A stretch of 64,000 nt of DNA from Aequorivita sp. CIP111184 (GTDB lineage Bacteria > Bacteroidota > Bacteroidia > Flavobacteriales > Flavobacteriaceae), in contig NZ_UEFQ01000028.1 in the NCBI RefSeq assembly GCF_900489465.1, positions 153,182-217,181 on the forward strand, given 5' to 3'. Under the pieces are notes generated by a model, which searched no databases, had not been told where the DNA came from, and saw nothing but the letters and a program-made list of their open reading frames with translations. Numbering within the stretch: the stretch's first letter is position 1; each line of letters starts with the position of its first letter. Shown piece after piece: positions 51,448 through 60,050 of this stretch. The position numbers and the translations under genes were made by a program.

Positions 51448-53355
51448 TTAAATAGCGCTATCTATAATCTCCTGCACCACCTCTGGATTTAGCAGTGTAG
51501 AGATATCGCCCATATTATTGGTGTCTTTCTCAGCAATCTTTCTAAGAATACGGCGCATAATTTTTCCGCTTCGGGTTTTGGGCAGGCCCGTGGTAAACTG
51601 GATTTTGTCCAATTTTGCAATTGGACCAATATGCTCTGTGATTATTTGGTTTATCTCTTTTCGCAGGTTTTCGTGCAGACGGGTTTCTCCAATTTCCTTC
51701 AATATCACAAAACCGTAAAGCGCATTCCCTTTCACATCGTGCGGGAAGCCCACAATGGCACTTTCCGCCACTGCAGGGTGTTCGTTTATGGCATCTTCAA
51801 TAGGTGCGGTGCCCAAATTGTGTCCAGAAACAATAATTACATCATCTACACGGCCTGTAATTCGGTAAAAACCTGTGCTGTCTCGCAATGCTCCATCCCC
51901 CGTAAAATATTTATTATCATAAGCCGAAAAGTAGGTGTCACGATAGCGTTCGTGGTTTCCCCAAATAGTACGTGCCATAGCAGGCCATGGAAATTTAATA
52001 CACAATCGGCCACTCACTAAGTTTCCTTTTAGTTCTTCACCATCCTCGCCCATCAATGCAGGTTGTATTCCTGGCAACGGCAAAGTTGCATAAGTGGGAA
52101 TGGTTGGTGTGGAGTAGGGTATTGGCGAAATCATAATACCACCCGTTTCAGTCTGCCACCAAGTATCTACAATAGGACAGTTTCTTTTCCCAATATTGTC
52201 ATTGTACCAGTGCCAAGCCTCTTCATTTATAGGTTCGCCTACACTTCCTAAAATTTTGAGGGAAGAAAGATCGTAATTCTCCGAAAAATCTAAACGTTCC
52301 TTCGCCAAAGCACGAATGGCAGTGGGTGCTGTGTAAAATTGATTTACTTTGTGCTTTTCAATTACTTGCCAAAAACGTCCAAAATCTGGGTATGAGGGAA
52401 CCCCCTCAAACATAACAGTTGTTGCGCCATTTGCCAACGGACCGTACACTATATAGCTATGGCCAGTAATCCATCCAATATCTGCTGTACACCAAAAAAC
52501 ATCGTTTTCGCGGTACTGGAAAACGTTTTTAAAAGTATAGGCCGTATAAACCATATAGCCAGCAGTGGTATGAACCATGCCCTTAGGCTTTCCAGTAGAG
52601 CCAGAAGTGTATAGAATAAACAAAGGATCTTCAGCATCTACAATTACAGGATCGCAGTCATGATAAGCTTCGTCCAATAATGGTTGTAACCATTTGTCTC
52701 GGTTTGGCTTCATTGGTATTTCAGTGTGGATGCGTTTGGCGACCAAAACAGTTTTTACACTGGGGCACGATTCTAGGGCTTCGTCAACTATACCTTTTAA
52801 ATCTATAGTTTTACTGCCACGGTAGGAACCATCACTTGTAATGACCATTTTGCAATCTGAATCATTTATGCGTGTGGAAAGCGCAGTGGAAGAGAATCCG
52901 GCAAAAACTACTGAATGTATAGCGCCAATTCTTGCACAAGCCAGTAATGAAACTGCCAGTTCAGGAATCATTGGTAAATAGATACATACTCTATCTCCTT
53001 TTATTACACCATGATTTTTCAACACATTGGCAAACCTACAAACGCGTTCGTGAAGTTGTTTGTAACTTATATTTTCTGCCTCTTCGGAAGGGTCATTAGG
53101 TTCAAAAATTATAGCAGTTTTGTCGCCACGTGTGTAAAGATGTCTGTCTATGCAGTTTTCAGTAATGTTTAGCTTTGCACCTTTATACCAAGAAACTTCG
53201 GGTTTTGAGAGGTCATAATCCAGCACTTTGTCCCAGCGTTTGCGCCACATAAAATTTTCTTCTGCAATTTCTTCCCAAAAATTTTCTGGATCGCGTACTG
53301 ATTTTCTATAAACTTGAAAATATTCTTCTAAATTTTTAATGTGGTAATTGCTCAT
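51448..53355 (-). CDS. acs: Acetyl-CoA synthetase
   Basis: A 635-residue AMP-forming enzyme that activates acetate to acetyl-CoA. ANL superfamily motifs are intact: ILYTSGSTGKPKG (about residues 258-270), WWQTETGG, YFTGDGA and the C-terminal PKTRSGKIMRRIL with the catalytic, acetylation-controlled lysine. Length is close to the family norm of about 650. It is a single gene. Confidence 0.97.
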   Translation of the reverse strand: MSNYHIKNLEEYFQVYRKSVRDPENFWEEIAEENFMWRKRWDKVLDYDLSKPEVSWYKGAKLNITENCIDRHLYTRGDKTAIIFEPNDPSEEAENISYKQLHERVCRFANVLKNHGVIKGDRVCIYLPMIPELAVSLLACARIGAIHSVVFAGFSSTALSTRINDSDCKMVITSDGSYRGSKTIDLKGIVDEALESCPSVKTVLVAKRIHTEIPMKPNRDKWLQPLLDEAYHDCDPVIVDAEDPLFILYTSGSTGKPKGMVHTTAGYMVYTAYTFKNVFQYRENDVFWCTADIGWITGHSYIVYGPLANGATTVMFEGVPSYPDFGRFWQVIEKHKVNQFYTAPTAIRALAKERLDFSENYDLSSLKILGSVGEPINEEAWHWYNDNIGKRNCPIVDTWWQTETGGIMISPIPYSTPTIPTYATLPLPGIQPALMGEDGEELKGNLVSGRLCIKFPWPAMARTIWGNHERYRDTYFSAYDNKYFTGDGALRDSTGFYRITGRVDDVIIVSGHNLGTAPIEDAINEHPAVAESAIVGFPHDVKGNALYGFVILKEIGETRLHENLRKEINQIITEHIGPIAKLDKIQFTTGLPKTRSGKIMRRILRKIAEKDTNNMGDISTLLNPEVVQEIIDSAI

Positions 53356-53502
53356 TTTTTAAAGGATTTTGGGAGTACTCTTGAAAAGATATCTTTTCTT
53401 TCAGAAATATATTTAAATATCACGATTCTTTAAACTAAAACAGGAATTTTTATGAGGTGTTTTTAAATCAAGTATTTAAAATACGTTTCTGATTATTTAA
53501 AA

Positions 53503-54261
53503 TCAACTAATTTTAAAATTTTCCAATAGTTTTTTAGTTGTTAAATATCCTAACTGATAAATAGCGTCTATATTTTTCATATCAAAAATTCCATAATTAA
53601 TAAGTTCTTCTGGATAAATAATTAGATCGCATGAAGAAAACTTATTTAATGATTCTCCAGCTACTTTAATCTTATAAGCTCTTTCCACAACAGTATAAGA
53701 ATGCTTTAGATCCTGTATGCTCATTTTTTCTAATGGATTTACATAAACACCAATTATTTTATCACATTTAGCTACTAATGGTTCAACGGGAAAATTGTTA
53801 AGTGTACCTCCATCAACATAATAGGAACCATTAATTTGCGTAGGTGTAAAAAGGCCGGGAAAAGAAGCAGATGCAATTATAGGTTTGATTAATTGCCCCT
53901 TACTGAAAATTTTTAGGGTACCTTTTATTATGTCTGTAGCTGTAATGTAGAGTGATTTCTTTAGGACTGCAAAATCATCGTCGGGAAAATATGCTTTAAG
54001 ATCACCATAAAAATTTTCACTATCAATGAATCCAGGTTTATTGAATGCGTATCTATTGGGACGAAATATAGGAATGGTTTTAAAAAAGTTCAATATTTCC
54101 ATATATGGCACATCATTAGCGTATAATGCTCCCACAATAGCCCCTGAACTGGTGCCAGAAATATGGGTGGCAAAGATACCTTTTTCTTCTAATGCTCTTA
54201 TAGCACCAATGTGGGCTGCTCCTCTTGCTCCTCCCCCTGAAAGTACCAATCCGATTTTCAT
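53503..54261 (-). CDS. Patatin-like phospholipase
   Basis: A 252-residue cytosolic phospholipase/acyl hydrolase. The catalytic dyad is present: Ser in GTSSG (about residue 40) and Asp in VDGGTLNN (about residue 150), with the oxyanion Gly-rich motif SGGGARGAAHIG at residues 8-19. It resembles RssA-type bacterial patatins. Monocistronic. Substrate lipid unknown. Confidence 0.93.
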   Translation of the reverse strand: MKIGLVLSGGGARGAAHIGAIRALEEKGIFATHISGTSSGAIVGALYANDVPYMEILNFFKTIPIFRPNRYAFNKPGFIDSENFYGDLKAYFPDDDFAVLKKSLYITATDIIKGTLKIFSKGQLIKPIIASASFPGLFTPTQINGSYYVDGGTLNNFPVEPLVAKCDKIIGVYVNPLEKMSIQDLKHSYTVVERAYKIKVAGESLNKFSSCDLIIYPEELINYGIFDMKNIDAIYQLGYLTTKKLLENFKIS

Positions 54262-54505
54262 ATATTATATGCTATTTAGACAGTAAATATATTAAAGGGT
54301 AAAGTTTGAAGCTATGACATAAATCATTTTAGCTTCAATATTCTGTAATTGCAAATTTTGTTATTATTTTTTCTAATATATATAGTTATCGAATTTTAAC
54401 TGATTGGAAATTAACGTATAAATAATAAATAGATATGACCTACGTCATTTTATGAGAGTAATATTTATAATAGTTTTGATTTACAATAACTAATACCTTA
54501 ATATC

Positions 54506-54892
54506 ATGGCAAAACAACTTATTTTCAACTCAGATTTACATTTTGAACACAAACAATGGAGAAGTGAACTTGACTTTTGGGAAGACGAATTAAAATCTTT
54601 TAATAATCGCTTAGAAGAATTAGTGAATCGCTGGACAGACAAAGATGTGCTAGCACAACTAGAACATTTCCAAAATTCATTTATTCGCCATGGAGAGGTT
54701 ATAGATAAATTGCAACACGATATCAATGTCCATGAAACAAATATGAGCTCTCTTGATGCAAAAGGCGAAAATTCGCTTGATAGGGATCATGTTAAAACTC
54801 ATCTTGAGTTTAGAAATAGAATGGAAACTCAAAGACAGATCTATGCAAATCTTAAGAAAGACTTCTTTCAATTTCTTTCTAAGTATATGTAA
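54506..54892 (+). CDS. Small helical protein of unknown function
   Basis: A 128-residue cytosolic protein that is charged and almost wholly helical, with heptad-like patterns at residues 18-60 and 88-125. No signal peptide, membrane segment or known motif. It is preceded by an AT-rich 244-base gap. No family is recognised. Confidence 0.65.
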   Translation: MAKQLIFNSDLHFEHKQWRSELDFWEDELKSFNNRLEELVNRWTDKDVLAQLEHFQNSFIRHGEVIDKLQHDINVHETNMSSLDAKGENSLDRDHVKTHLEFRNRMETQRQIYANLKKDFFQFLSKYM

Positions 54893-55016
54893 TTTTTAAA
54901 AATAGGAAGCCATAGTTTTTCTAAAAAAGGGTTTTCTATACTAAGAAATCAATTAAGGATGAAAAATTAAAAACTGTTTCTAAAAAGTAATTAAAATCTC
55001 TAGGGTAACTATAAAT

Positions 55017-55640
55017 ATGAAAAATTCTATCTACCTACTACTATTTTTTACGATCCTCTCGTGTAATAATTCTGAGAAAAAATCTTTGAATACTAATACA
55101 AATATAGAATCTACTGAAACAGAATCTATGTATTCAATAGATACTTCTGGAACTATTATAAATTGGACAGCTTATAAATTTACTGAGAAAGTGGGCGTGA
55201 AGGGAAAGTTTGACAATTTTATACTAGCTCCTAAAACGAAAACTGGTTCTGTAGAAAATATTTTGCTTGAATCCAAAGTGTCGATAAATACAATGTCGGT
55301 AAACTCTGGTAACGATATAAGAGATCCAAAATTAAAAGAATCCTTTTTCAAAATATTCCATACAGATACTATTAGAGGCGAAATTTTAAAAGCTGATCAA
55401 AATAAAGGATTATTAGCATTAGAGATGAACAATATAACTAATGAAATTCCTTTTAGCTATACGCTTAAAACCGATACCATTTTTATTGACGCAATTATTA
55501 ATCTGACGGATTGGAAGGGCGAAGAAGCAATTAACTCTCTTAATAAGGTTTGTTATGATCTTCATAAAGGTGCTGATGGAATATCTAAACTTTGGCCGGA
55601 TGTAAGTGTGAATATCAAACTCCCTGTTAATAAACCATGA
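55017..55640 (+). CDS. YceI-like lipoprotein
   Basis: A 207-residue lipoprotein (lipobox ILSC, Cys about residue 16) with an Asn/Thr-rich linker, then a YceI-type lipocalin-like domain at residues 40-205: IDTSGTIINWTAYKF, VGVKGKFDNF and the ESKVSINTMSVNSG strand are typical of the family, which binds isoprenoids or other lipids. Function in the cell unknown. It is alone on this strand, between the helical protein and the leftward flavin-reductase operon. Confidence 0.85.
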   Translation: MKNSIYLLLFFTILSCNNSEKKSLNTNTNIESTETESMYSIDTSGTIINWTAYKFTEKVGVKGKFDNFILAPKTKTGSVENILLESKVSINTMSVNSGNDIRDPKLKESFFKIFHTDTIRGEILKADQNKGLLALEMNNITNEIPFSYTLKTDTIFIDAIINLTDWKGEEAINSLNKVCYDLHKGADGISKLWPDVSVNIKLPVNKP

Positions 55641-55738
55641 TACTACCAATTCGCATTTTATAGATAGAAAATTATTCTATTGACTTTTAAAAAACTGATT
55701 TATTTTTTTTTTAAATATCGAGATAACAATTCATAGAA

Positions 55739-56365
55739 CTAAAAGTCAGGCACATCTTTAATCCGAACATAGGGATAACGATCCAATTTAGTGAGCGAGT
55801 AGTAACTATTTAATCCAGAAATGCCTATTGCGTTTGATGCTTCTAAATCTATATCATCATCCGTAAAGGCTGTTTTTGGTATAATCAAATCTTCTATTTC
55901 GCCTATAATCATAACAGTTCCGTTGATTGGGATCTCTATTTTTTCCCGAAACCGAAGTCCCATCTTAAAGTTGCTTTCTTTTACAAATGGTGCTTTAAAG
56001 TCTTTAATATATTCTTCCGTAAGCCCACATCTTTTAAATTCAGAAATGGCTATATCAAATTTGCCAGAGGTGTAATGTGCCTTTTTCACAAATTCGGGAT
56101 GAATGTGATTTATAGTGTAAACTTCATTCTCTATTATATTGCTATAAGTGTGGCCCACATCTTCAGTTCGTGGACGCGAAATAAAACCTAAAAGTGGTGG
56201 ATTGCTACCTAAATGCACCACACTGCTGAAAATAGCTACGTTGGTTCTACCGCTACCATCAATGCTTCCAATTAGATTTGCAGGTTTTATACCCGTAACC
56301 GAGTTGATGATTTTCAATCGGGTAATTCGGTCTAAATTTTCGATGTCGTTTTTGCAGTAATGCAT
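55739..56365 (-). CDS. Flavin reductase family protein (FMN-binding)
   Basis: A 208-residue flavin reductase domain protein. The N-terminal part (GIKPANLIGSIDGSGRTNVAIFS) and LLGFISRP are the FMN-binding segments; a C-terminal FREKIEIPINGTVMIIGE region is also typical. It should reduce free flavin or a bound substrate. Last gene of a four-gene leftward operon with TIGR03643, DUF2452 and Lacal_2735-type genes. Confidence 0.88.
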   Translation of the reverse strand: MHYCKNDIENLDRITRLKIINSVTGIKPANLIGSIDGSGRTNVAIFSSVVHLGSNPPLLGFISRPRTEDVGHTYSNIIENEVYTINHIHPEFVKKAHYTSGKFDIAISEFKRCGLTEEYIKDFKAPFVKESNFKMGLRFREKIEIPINGTVMIIGEIEDLIIPKTAFTDDDIDLEASNAIGISGLNSYYSLTKLDRYPYVRIKDVPDF

Positions 56366-56385
56366 TTTTTGTAGGATAGTATAAA

Positions 56386-56670
56386 TTATCTTTTACTAAT
56401 TTTATTTCCTGAGATTGCTTTCTGCCGCGAGCATTTAAAACGGTTAATTTCAGAACTTCTTTTTTTGAGATGTTTTTGACTTACACCACTGTTCACCCGT
56501 TTTCGCCACAGTTTAAAACTACTTTCCTTTAGGTTGCCCCGCATTATTTTAATTACCTCTTTCTCGGGAAATCCAAATTGAAATTCAATAGCTTCAAATG
56601 GCGTGCGATCTTCCCAGGCCATTTCTATAATTCGGTCCAATTGTCTTTCGGTTAAATGTTTATCAATCAT
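56386..56670 (-). CDS. TIGR03643 / DUF2805 family protein
   Basis: A 94-residue basic protein matching TIGR03643: LTERQLDRIIEMAWEDRTP and FGFPEKEVIKIMRG at residues 6-45, then a basic tail. The N-terminal helix-turn-helix-like part may bind DNA or RNA. In other marine bacteria such proteins are often found near photolyase genes (from memory). It overlaps the DUF2452 gene by four bases (ATGA). Confidence 0.88.
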   Translation of the reverse strand: MIDKHLTERQLDRIIEMAWEDRTPFEAIEFQFGFPEKEVIKIMRGNLKESSFKLWRKRVNSGVSQKHLKKRSSEINRFKCSRQKAISGNKISKR

Positions 56671-57077
56671 GCCTCATTTACTTTTTCCCAAGTTTGATCC
56701 ACATTTAGATAGAAGCTGCCACTATGTTTAAAATTGCACTGCTCGGGAGCAATAAGAGAAAGAAAACGAGTACCTTTTTCCCTCTGATAAAGATGGTATA
56801 TTTCGCCAATTACGGGCTCAAAACTAAATTCTGAATTGAAAATGAGGGTGTTGTACTCAAATTCACTAATCATTTTTTCATATTCAGCCTTAAGCTCTAA
56901 ATATTTGGCATTTATTTTATGGTTAATTTTATTGATGCTTCTGTTTTTCCAAGTAGTGGTGTCCGTAGTTGTGATTACGGGAGCTCCCACAGATGTTGCA
57001 TAGGGCTTTAGTGCAGCGTCATAGCGCTGGGTTTCGGTGTTGAAAACTACGTTATCTGGTTTTTTTTTGTCAATCAT
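56667..57077 (-). CDS. DUF2452 protein
   Basis: A 136-residue cytosolic protein of DUF2452 type: KPDNVVFNTETQRYDAALKPY at the N-terminus and a C-terminal half EIYHLYQREKGTRFLSLI. Family function is unknown. It is coupled to the TIGR03643 gene by a four-base overlap and lies 14 bases after the Lacal_2735-type gene. Confidence 0.85.
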   Translation of the reverse strand: MIDKKKPDNVVFNTETQRYDAALKPYATSVGAPVITTTDTTTWKNRSINKINHKINAKYLELKAEYEKMISEFEYNTLIFNSEFSFEPVIGEIYHLYQREKGTRFLSLIAPEQCNFKHSGSFYLNVDQTWEKVNEA

Positions 57078-57091
57078 TATCTGTTTTGGCT

Positions 57092-57256
57092 TCAGTTCAA
57101 CTTTTCAAGTTGTTTCATAACCTCTTCAGCTTCAAAAGCTTTTTGATCACTCAGTTTTCTATTTATGGTAGAAAGTTTAAAGGATTCTTTCTGTAGTTTT
57201 TGATATTTTTCCTGCAATTTTTCTTTTTCTGATTTATTTTTAAAAATTCCAAACAT
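57092..57256 (-). CDS. Lacal_2735-family small protein
   Basis: A 54-residue coiled-coil protein starting MFGIFKNKSEKEKLQEKYQ and ending in KAFEAEEVMKQLEKLN, the pattern of the Lacal_2735 family of Flavobacteriia. Start set at 57256, since the frame from 57283 adds nine unrelated residues. It heads the leftward operon with DUF2452, TIGR03643 and flavin reductase genes. Function unknown. Confidence 0.8.
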   Translation of the reverse strand: MFGIFKNKSEKEKLQEKYQKLQKESFKLSTINRKLSDQKAFEAEEVMKQLEKLN

Positions 57257-57569
57257 AACTTTTTTATAGAATTGATTAACCAATTTCTCTGTGGGTGAAG
57301 ATACAAAATGTTTAACTTAAAGAGAAGTTGTTTAAACAAAATTTTCTAATAAAAGAATCTATTCTTTATGGTGACTTCTAAATCTTAATTATAGGCCCTA
57401 AATATGTAATGCTATAAAGATTAGTTATTTATAGTTTATTTCTGAATTTATAATTACTTTTCGATAGTGTTGAAAATATGCTACATAGTTTGCAATTGTG
57501 GTTTACTGAATATTTTCCGAACAACTTTTTTATAAATATTTAAAACTTATTTTAATTAACAATTAGCTT
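57257..57569. other. Promoter region between divergent operons
   Basis: Very AT-rich, with no reading frame of note, no RNA recognised and no clear palindrome. It must hold the promoters of the Lacal_2735 operon and the tail-tube genes. Confidence 0.5.
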
Positions 57570-58022
57570 ATGGCAGGAGAAACACAAGATCAAAATTGGC
57601 CATTACCTAAGTTTTATTTTGTGGTAGACTGGGGCGATACAAAAAATATTCCTTTTCAGGAAGTAAGTGGGCTAGATGTAGAAGCACAAATTATAGAATA
57701 CAGGCATGGAAATAGTCCTGTTTTTTCAGAAATTAGTATGCCGGGTATTGTAAAGAAAAGTAATGTAAAATTACGTAAAGGGATCTTTGTAAAGGATAAC
57801 GCTTTTTGGGATTGGTTTATGAAAATCAAAACGAATACCATCGAACGTCAGCATGTAATAATTAAGCTATTGGACGAAGGCGGAAACCCTACTATGACAT
57901 GGACACTAAGTAATGCCTGGCCAGTAGAAATAACGTCGACAGACCTGAATGCTGAAGGGAGCGAAGTGGCTATTGAAAGTATAGAGATTGCCCACGAAGG
58001 CTTAACTATTGCAAACAGTTAA
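57570..58022 (+). CDS. Phage-tail-tube (T4 gp19-like) protein 1
   Basis: A 150-residue protein of the gp19/Afp1 tail-tube family, the inner tube subunit of contractile injection systems and phages. The start KFYFVVDWGDTKNIPFQEVSGLDVE, read in part, is the family hallmark, as is the KLRKGIFVKDNAFWDWF middle and the AIESIEIAHEGL end. It forms a pair with the next gene (nine-base gap). No sheath, spike or baseplate gene lies within the window. Confidence 0.9.
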   Translation: MAGETQDQNWPLPKFYFVVDWGDTKNIPFQEVSGLDVEAQIIEYRHGNSPVFSEISMPGIVKKSNVKLRKGIFVKDNAFWDWFMKIKTNTIERQHVIIKLLDEGGNPTMTWTLSNAWPVEITSTDLNAEGSEVAIESIEIAHEGLTIANS

Positions 58023-58031
58023 AAAATACCG

Positions 58032-58484
58032 ATGTCAGATTTTTTCCAAGAAGGGTTTATGCCGCCCACAGCGTTTTACTTCAGTGTTAATTTTAGAGGA
58101 AGCCCAGAGATGGACAGCAGTTTTCAAGAAGTGTCCGGTCTTAAAATAGATTTAGGCACAAAACAGAGAACAGCAGGTGGAGATAACAGCTTTGTTCAGG
58201 AATTACCTAACATACCCACATATTCAAATCTTATTTTAAAACGGTCTTTAATTCAGAATTCCAATCTCGACATGTGGTGTAAAAATGCTATAGAAAATTT
58301 TGAATTTGATCCAAAGGATGTTCGGTTATCCTTATTAGGAGCAGATGGAGGTGTTCTTGCTTCTTGGAATATTGTAAAAGCATATCCAGTATCTTGGGAG
58401 CTTTCTTTATTAAATAGTACATCAAACGAATTGGCTATTGCAGCCCTTGAACTTAAGTACCGTCTTTTTAGAAAAGAATCATAA
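58032..58484 (+). CDS. Phage-tail-tube (T4 gp19-like) protein 2
   Basis: A 150-residue second tube-family protein, with FQEVSGLKIDLG near the N-terminus and VRLSLLGADGGVLASWNI and PVSWELSLLNS in the C-terminal half. Its N-terminus (GFMPPTAFYFSVNF) fits the Afp5-like tube variants that contact the baseplate end. It has the same length as protein 1 but clearly different sequence, so they likely have different places in the tube. A strong terminator follows at 58498-58531. Confidence 0.88.
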   Translation: MSDFFQEGFMPPTAFYFSVNFRGSPEMDSSFQEVSGLKIDLGTKQRTAGGDNSFVQELPNIPTYSNLILKRSLIQNSNLDMWCKNAIENFEFDPKDVRLSLLGADGGVLASWNIVKAYPVSWELSLLNSTSNELAIAALELKYRLFRKES

Positions 58485-58497
58485 TTTTTTAAATAAC

Positions 58498-58531
58498 AAA
58501 GCCCCGTTATCATTACGATAACGGGGCTTTT
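58498..58531. terminator. Bidirectional terminator after the tube genes
   Basis: Perfect 14-base-pair stem AAAGCCCCGTTATC/GATAACGGGGCTTT around ATTAC, followed by a T-rich end on both strands. It ends the tube transcript and any leftward transcript from the small gene at 58654-58842. Confidence 0.85.
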
Positions 58532-58653
58532 AGCGGAGAAAGAGGTAAGCGAACCTATCTCTTAATGCCTTTATTTATTAGTATTTCAGTCCTGTATCAT
58601 TCTGAGGTAACCGAATAGGTCACCTTTAAAACCTTGTTGTAAAGATAAGGAAT
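58532..58653 (-). other. Structured 3' region with two hairpins
   Basis: Hairpins AGGTAACC/GGTCACCT (58605-58625) and AGAGGT...ACCTATCTCT (58541-58562), which share a GAGGTAAsCGAA repeat at 58542-58553 and 58604-58615. They lie between the stop of the leftward 62-aa gene and the shared terminator, so they could be its 3' untranslated region or a processed RNA. No known RNA family recognised. Confidence 0.35.
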
Positions 58654-58842
58654 TTACTTGATTAATCCCTTTACTTTGCTGATTTCTAAACCCATAAAAG
58701 TGCAAAATTCATCAATTGTAACTAACTGATGAGCTTCTTTGTTTAGGTTTTCTTTAATCTTCTTGATTATCATCCTACCATAACGCTCGCTTTTTCCAGT
58801 TACTAATTGCACGTCTTTAGGATATACACAGATGCGGTTCAT
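58654..58842 (-). CDS. Small protein, helix-turn-helix-like (62 aa)
   Basis: A 62-residue protein that begins MNRICVYPKDVQLVTGKSE and ends FCTFMGLEISKVKGLIK. Proteins of this kind are widespread in Bacteroidota accessory regions. The first half has the length and pattern of an excisionase-like DNA-binding fold with a YPKDV motif, but this is a guess. It is followed by structured sequence and a terminator. Confidence 0.65.
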   Translation of the reverse strand: MNRICVYPKDVQLVTGKSERYGRMIIKKIKENLNKEAHQLVTIDEFCTFMGLEISKVKGLIK

Positions 58843-59051
58843 TTACTTTAAATTTAATATTAATACACTAACTATACTTTATCTATACCGTTGCTATAGA
58901 GCTCTTATTTACAATATACAACTTTTATTACGTTGAAAAAACTATCTATTTCGGAAGTTTTGGCAAATTATAAACACTTCGGAAGTGATTTAATTGGTTG
59001 ATTATCAGTAGCCCGTATATTTGTTATTCATCATTAAAAATTGTAATTGTT

Positions 59052-59801
59052 ATGGCAAAGTTAAAAGGTATTATTAAGTTAGAAGGAACATTGGACAATC
59101 TAACTTTTTACAAGGCACAAGAAGGCTATTTAGTAAAAACTAAAGGAGGTGTTTCTAAAGAGCGTATTAAAAATGATCCTGCATTTGAGCGTACTCGCGA
59201 AAATGGAAGTGAATTTGGAAGTTCTGCATCCTCTGGGAAGTTGTTAAGGACTTCGGTTAGAAATTTAATGATTAGAGCGAAGGACAATCGTGTTTCAAGT
59301 AGAGTTACGCAAGTTATGACTCAAATTAAAAACTTCGATACAACCTCTATAAGAGGGAAAAGAAATGTGGCTATGGGATTGGCTACTCCTGAAGGCATCG
59401 CTACTTTAAAAGGCTTTGATTTCAACAAAAGAGCCATTCTGAGTGCTGTTCTGTTTGCTCCTTATAGTGTTAATACTACATCGGGTGAGATTGCAATTCC
59501 GAATTTGACTCCATCTAATGATATTTCATATCCAGGTGGCGCTACCCACGTTAGTTTTTCTTCTGCATTCTTAAACTTGGATTTTGAAACAACTGAGAGT
59601 GCAATTGAATACAGCCCGGTAATTAATCTTCCAATTGATACTACAAGTGCGTCACAAACTTTAGTTCCTGCTGGAGTTCCATCAGGTACTGGAAATGACA
59701 TTTTCGTTCTTTTGATTGAGTTTTTTCAAGAAATCAATGGTGTTCAATATGTTTTAAAAAACGGTGCTTATAATGTTTTAAATATCGTTGAATTGGTATA
59801 A
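59052..59801 (+). CDS. Conserved Bacteroidota protein of unknown function
   Basis: A 249-residue protein with start at 59052 (MAKLKGIIKLEGTLDNLTFY). The first 55 residues (YLVKTKGGVSKERIKNDPAF, ERTRENGSEFGSS) are a recognisable family hallmark of Bacteroidota accessory regions. Residues 130-249 are beta-rich with a Ser/Thr/Gly-rich part. No signal peptide. No enzyme motif. Two direct copies of TTCGGAAGT (58950-58958, 58978-58986) lie upstream. A terminator at 59830-59864 ends it. Confidence 0.8.
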   Translation: MAKLKGIIKLEGTLDNLTFYKAQEGYLVKTKGGVSKERIKNDPAFERTRENGSEFGSSASSGKLLRTSVRNLMIRAKDNRVSSRVTQVMTQIKNFDTTSIRGKRNVAMGLATPEGIATLKGFDFNKRAILSAVLFAPYSVNTTSGEIAIPNLTPSNDISYPGGATHVSFSSAFLNLDFETTESAIEYSPVINLPIDTTSASQTLVPAGVPSGTGNDIFVLLIEFFQEINGVQYVLKNGAYNVLNIVELV

Positions 59802-59829
59802 GTTTCATTCTGACCTTTGAAGCTGAAAG

Positions 59830-59864
59830 AGTCCTATGGTTATTCATCATAGGGCTTTTTCTTT
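59830..59864 (+). terminator. Intrinsic terminator of the 249-aa gene
   Basis: Stem GTCCTATG/CATAGGGC with a loop of about ten bases and a T-rich tail. Confidence 0.75.
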
Positions 59865-59945
59865 TGCATATAATTAAAGAGCTATAGTTGTTTTGGTTAT
59901 TCGTATTTTTAATAGGTCGCTTTAAAAAATAAAAATCCTACCGCT

Positions 59946-60050
59946 ATGGAAAATCCTTTTGAAATATTGAATCAACGATTAGAACGCATAATAAGCGCCA
60001 TTTATAAAATGTCCAATAAATTGAGTAGGAGGATAGTATTTTGTTCCTAA
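59946..60050 (+). pseudogene. Truncated gene start (MENPFEI-type)
   Basis: A 34-residue frame beginning MENPFEILNQRLERIISAI, like the start of Bacteroidota helix-turn-helix (excisionase-type) proteins. It ends in a stop after 34 codons and its last 72 bases overlap, antisense, the end of the 1232-aa gene. The rest of the protein is not found. It looks like a gene cut short at a rearrangement junction. Confidence 0.4.

Noticed and set aside
58532..58562. Possible tRNA 3' end on the minus strand (TTCG loop followed by a TTCTCCGC-like end)
   Set aside because: The T-stem does not pair correctly, the loop lacks the conserved A58, and no anticodon or D arm is found to the right.
58894..59003. Frame without ATG ending KKLSISEVLANYKHFGSDLIG before the 249-aa gene
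   Set aside because: No ATG or convincing ribosome-binding region, very short, and it overlaps the likely promoter with TTCGGAAGT repeats.
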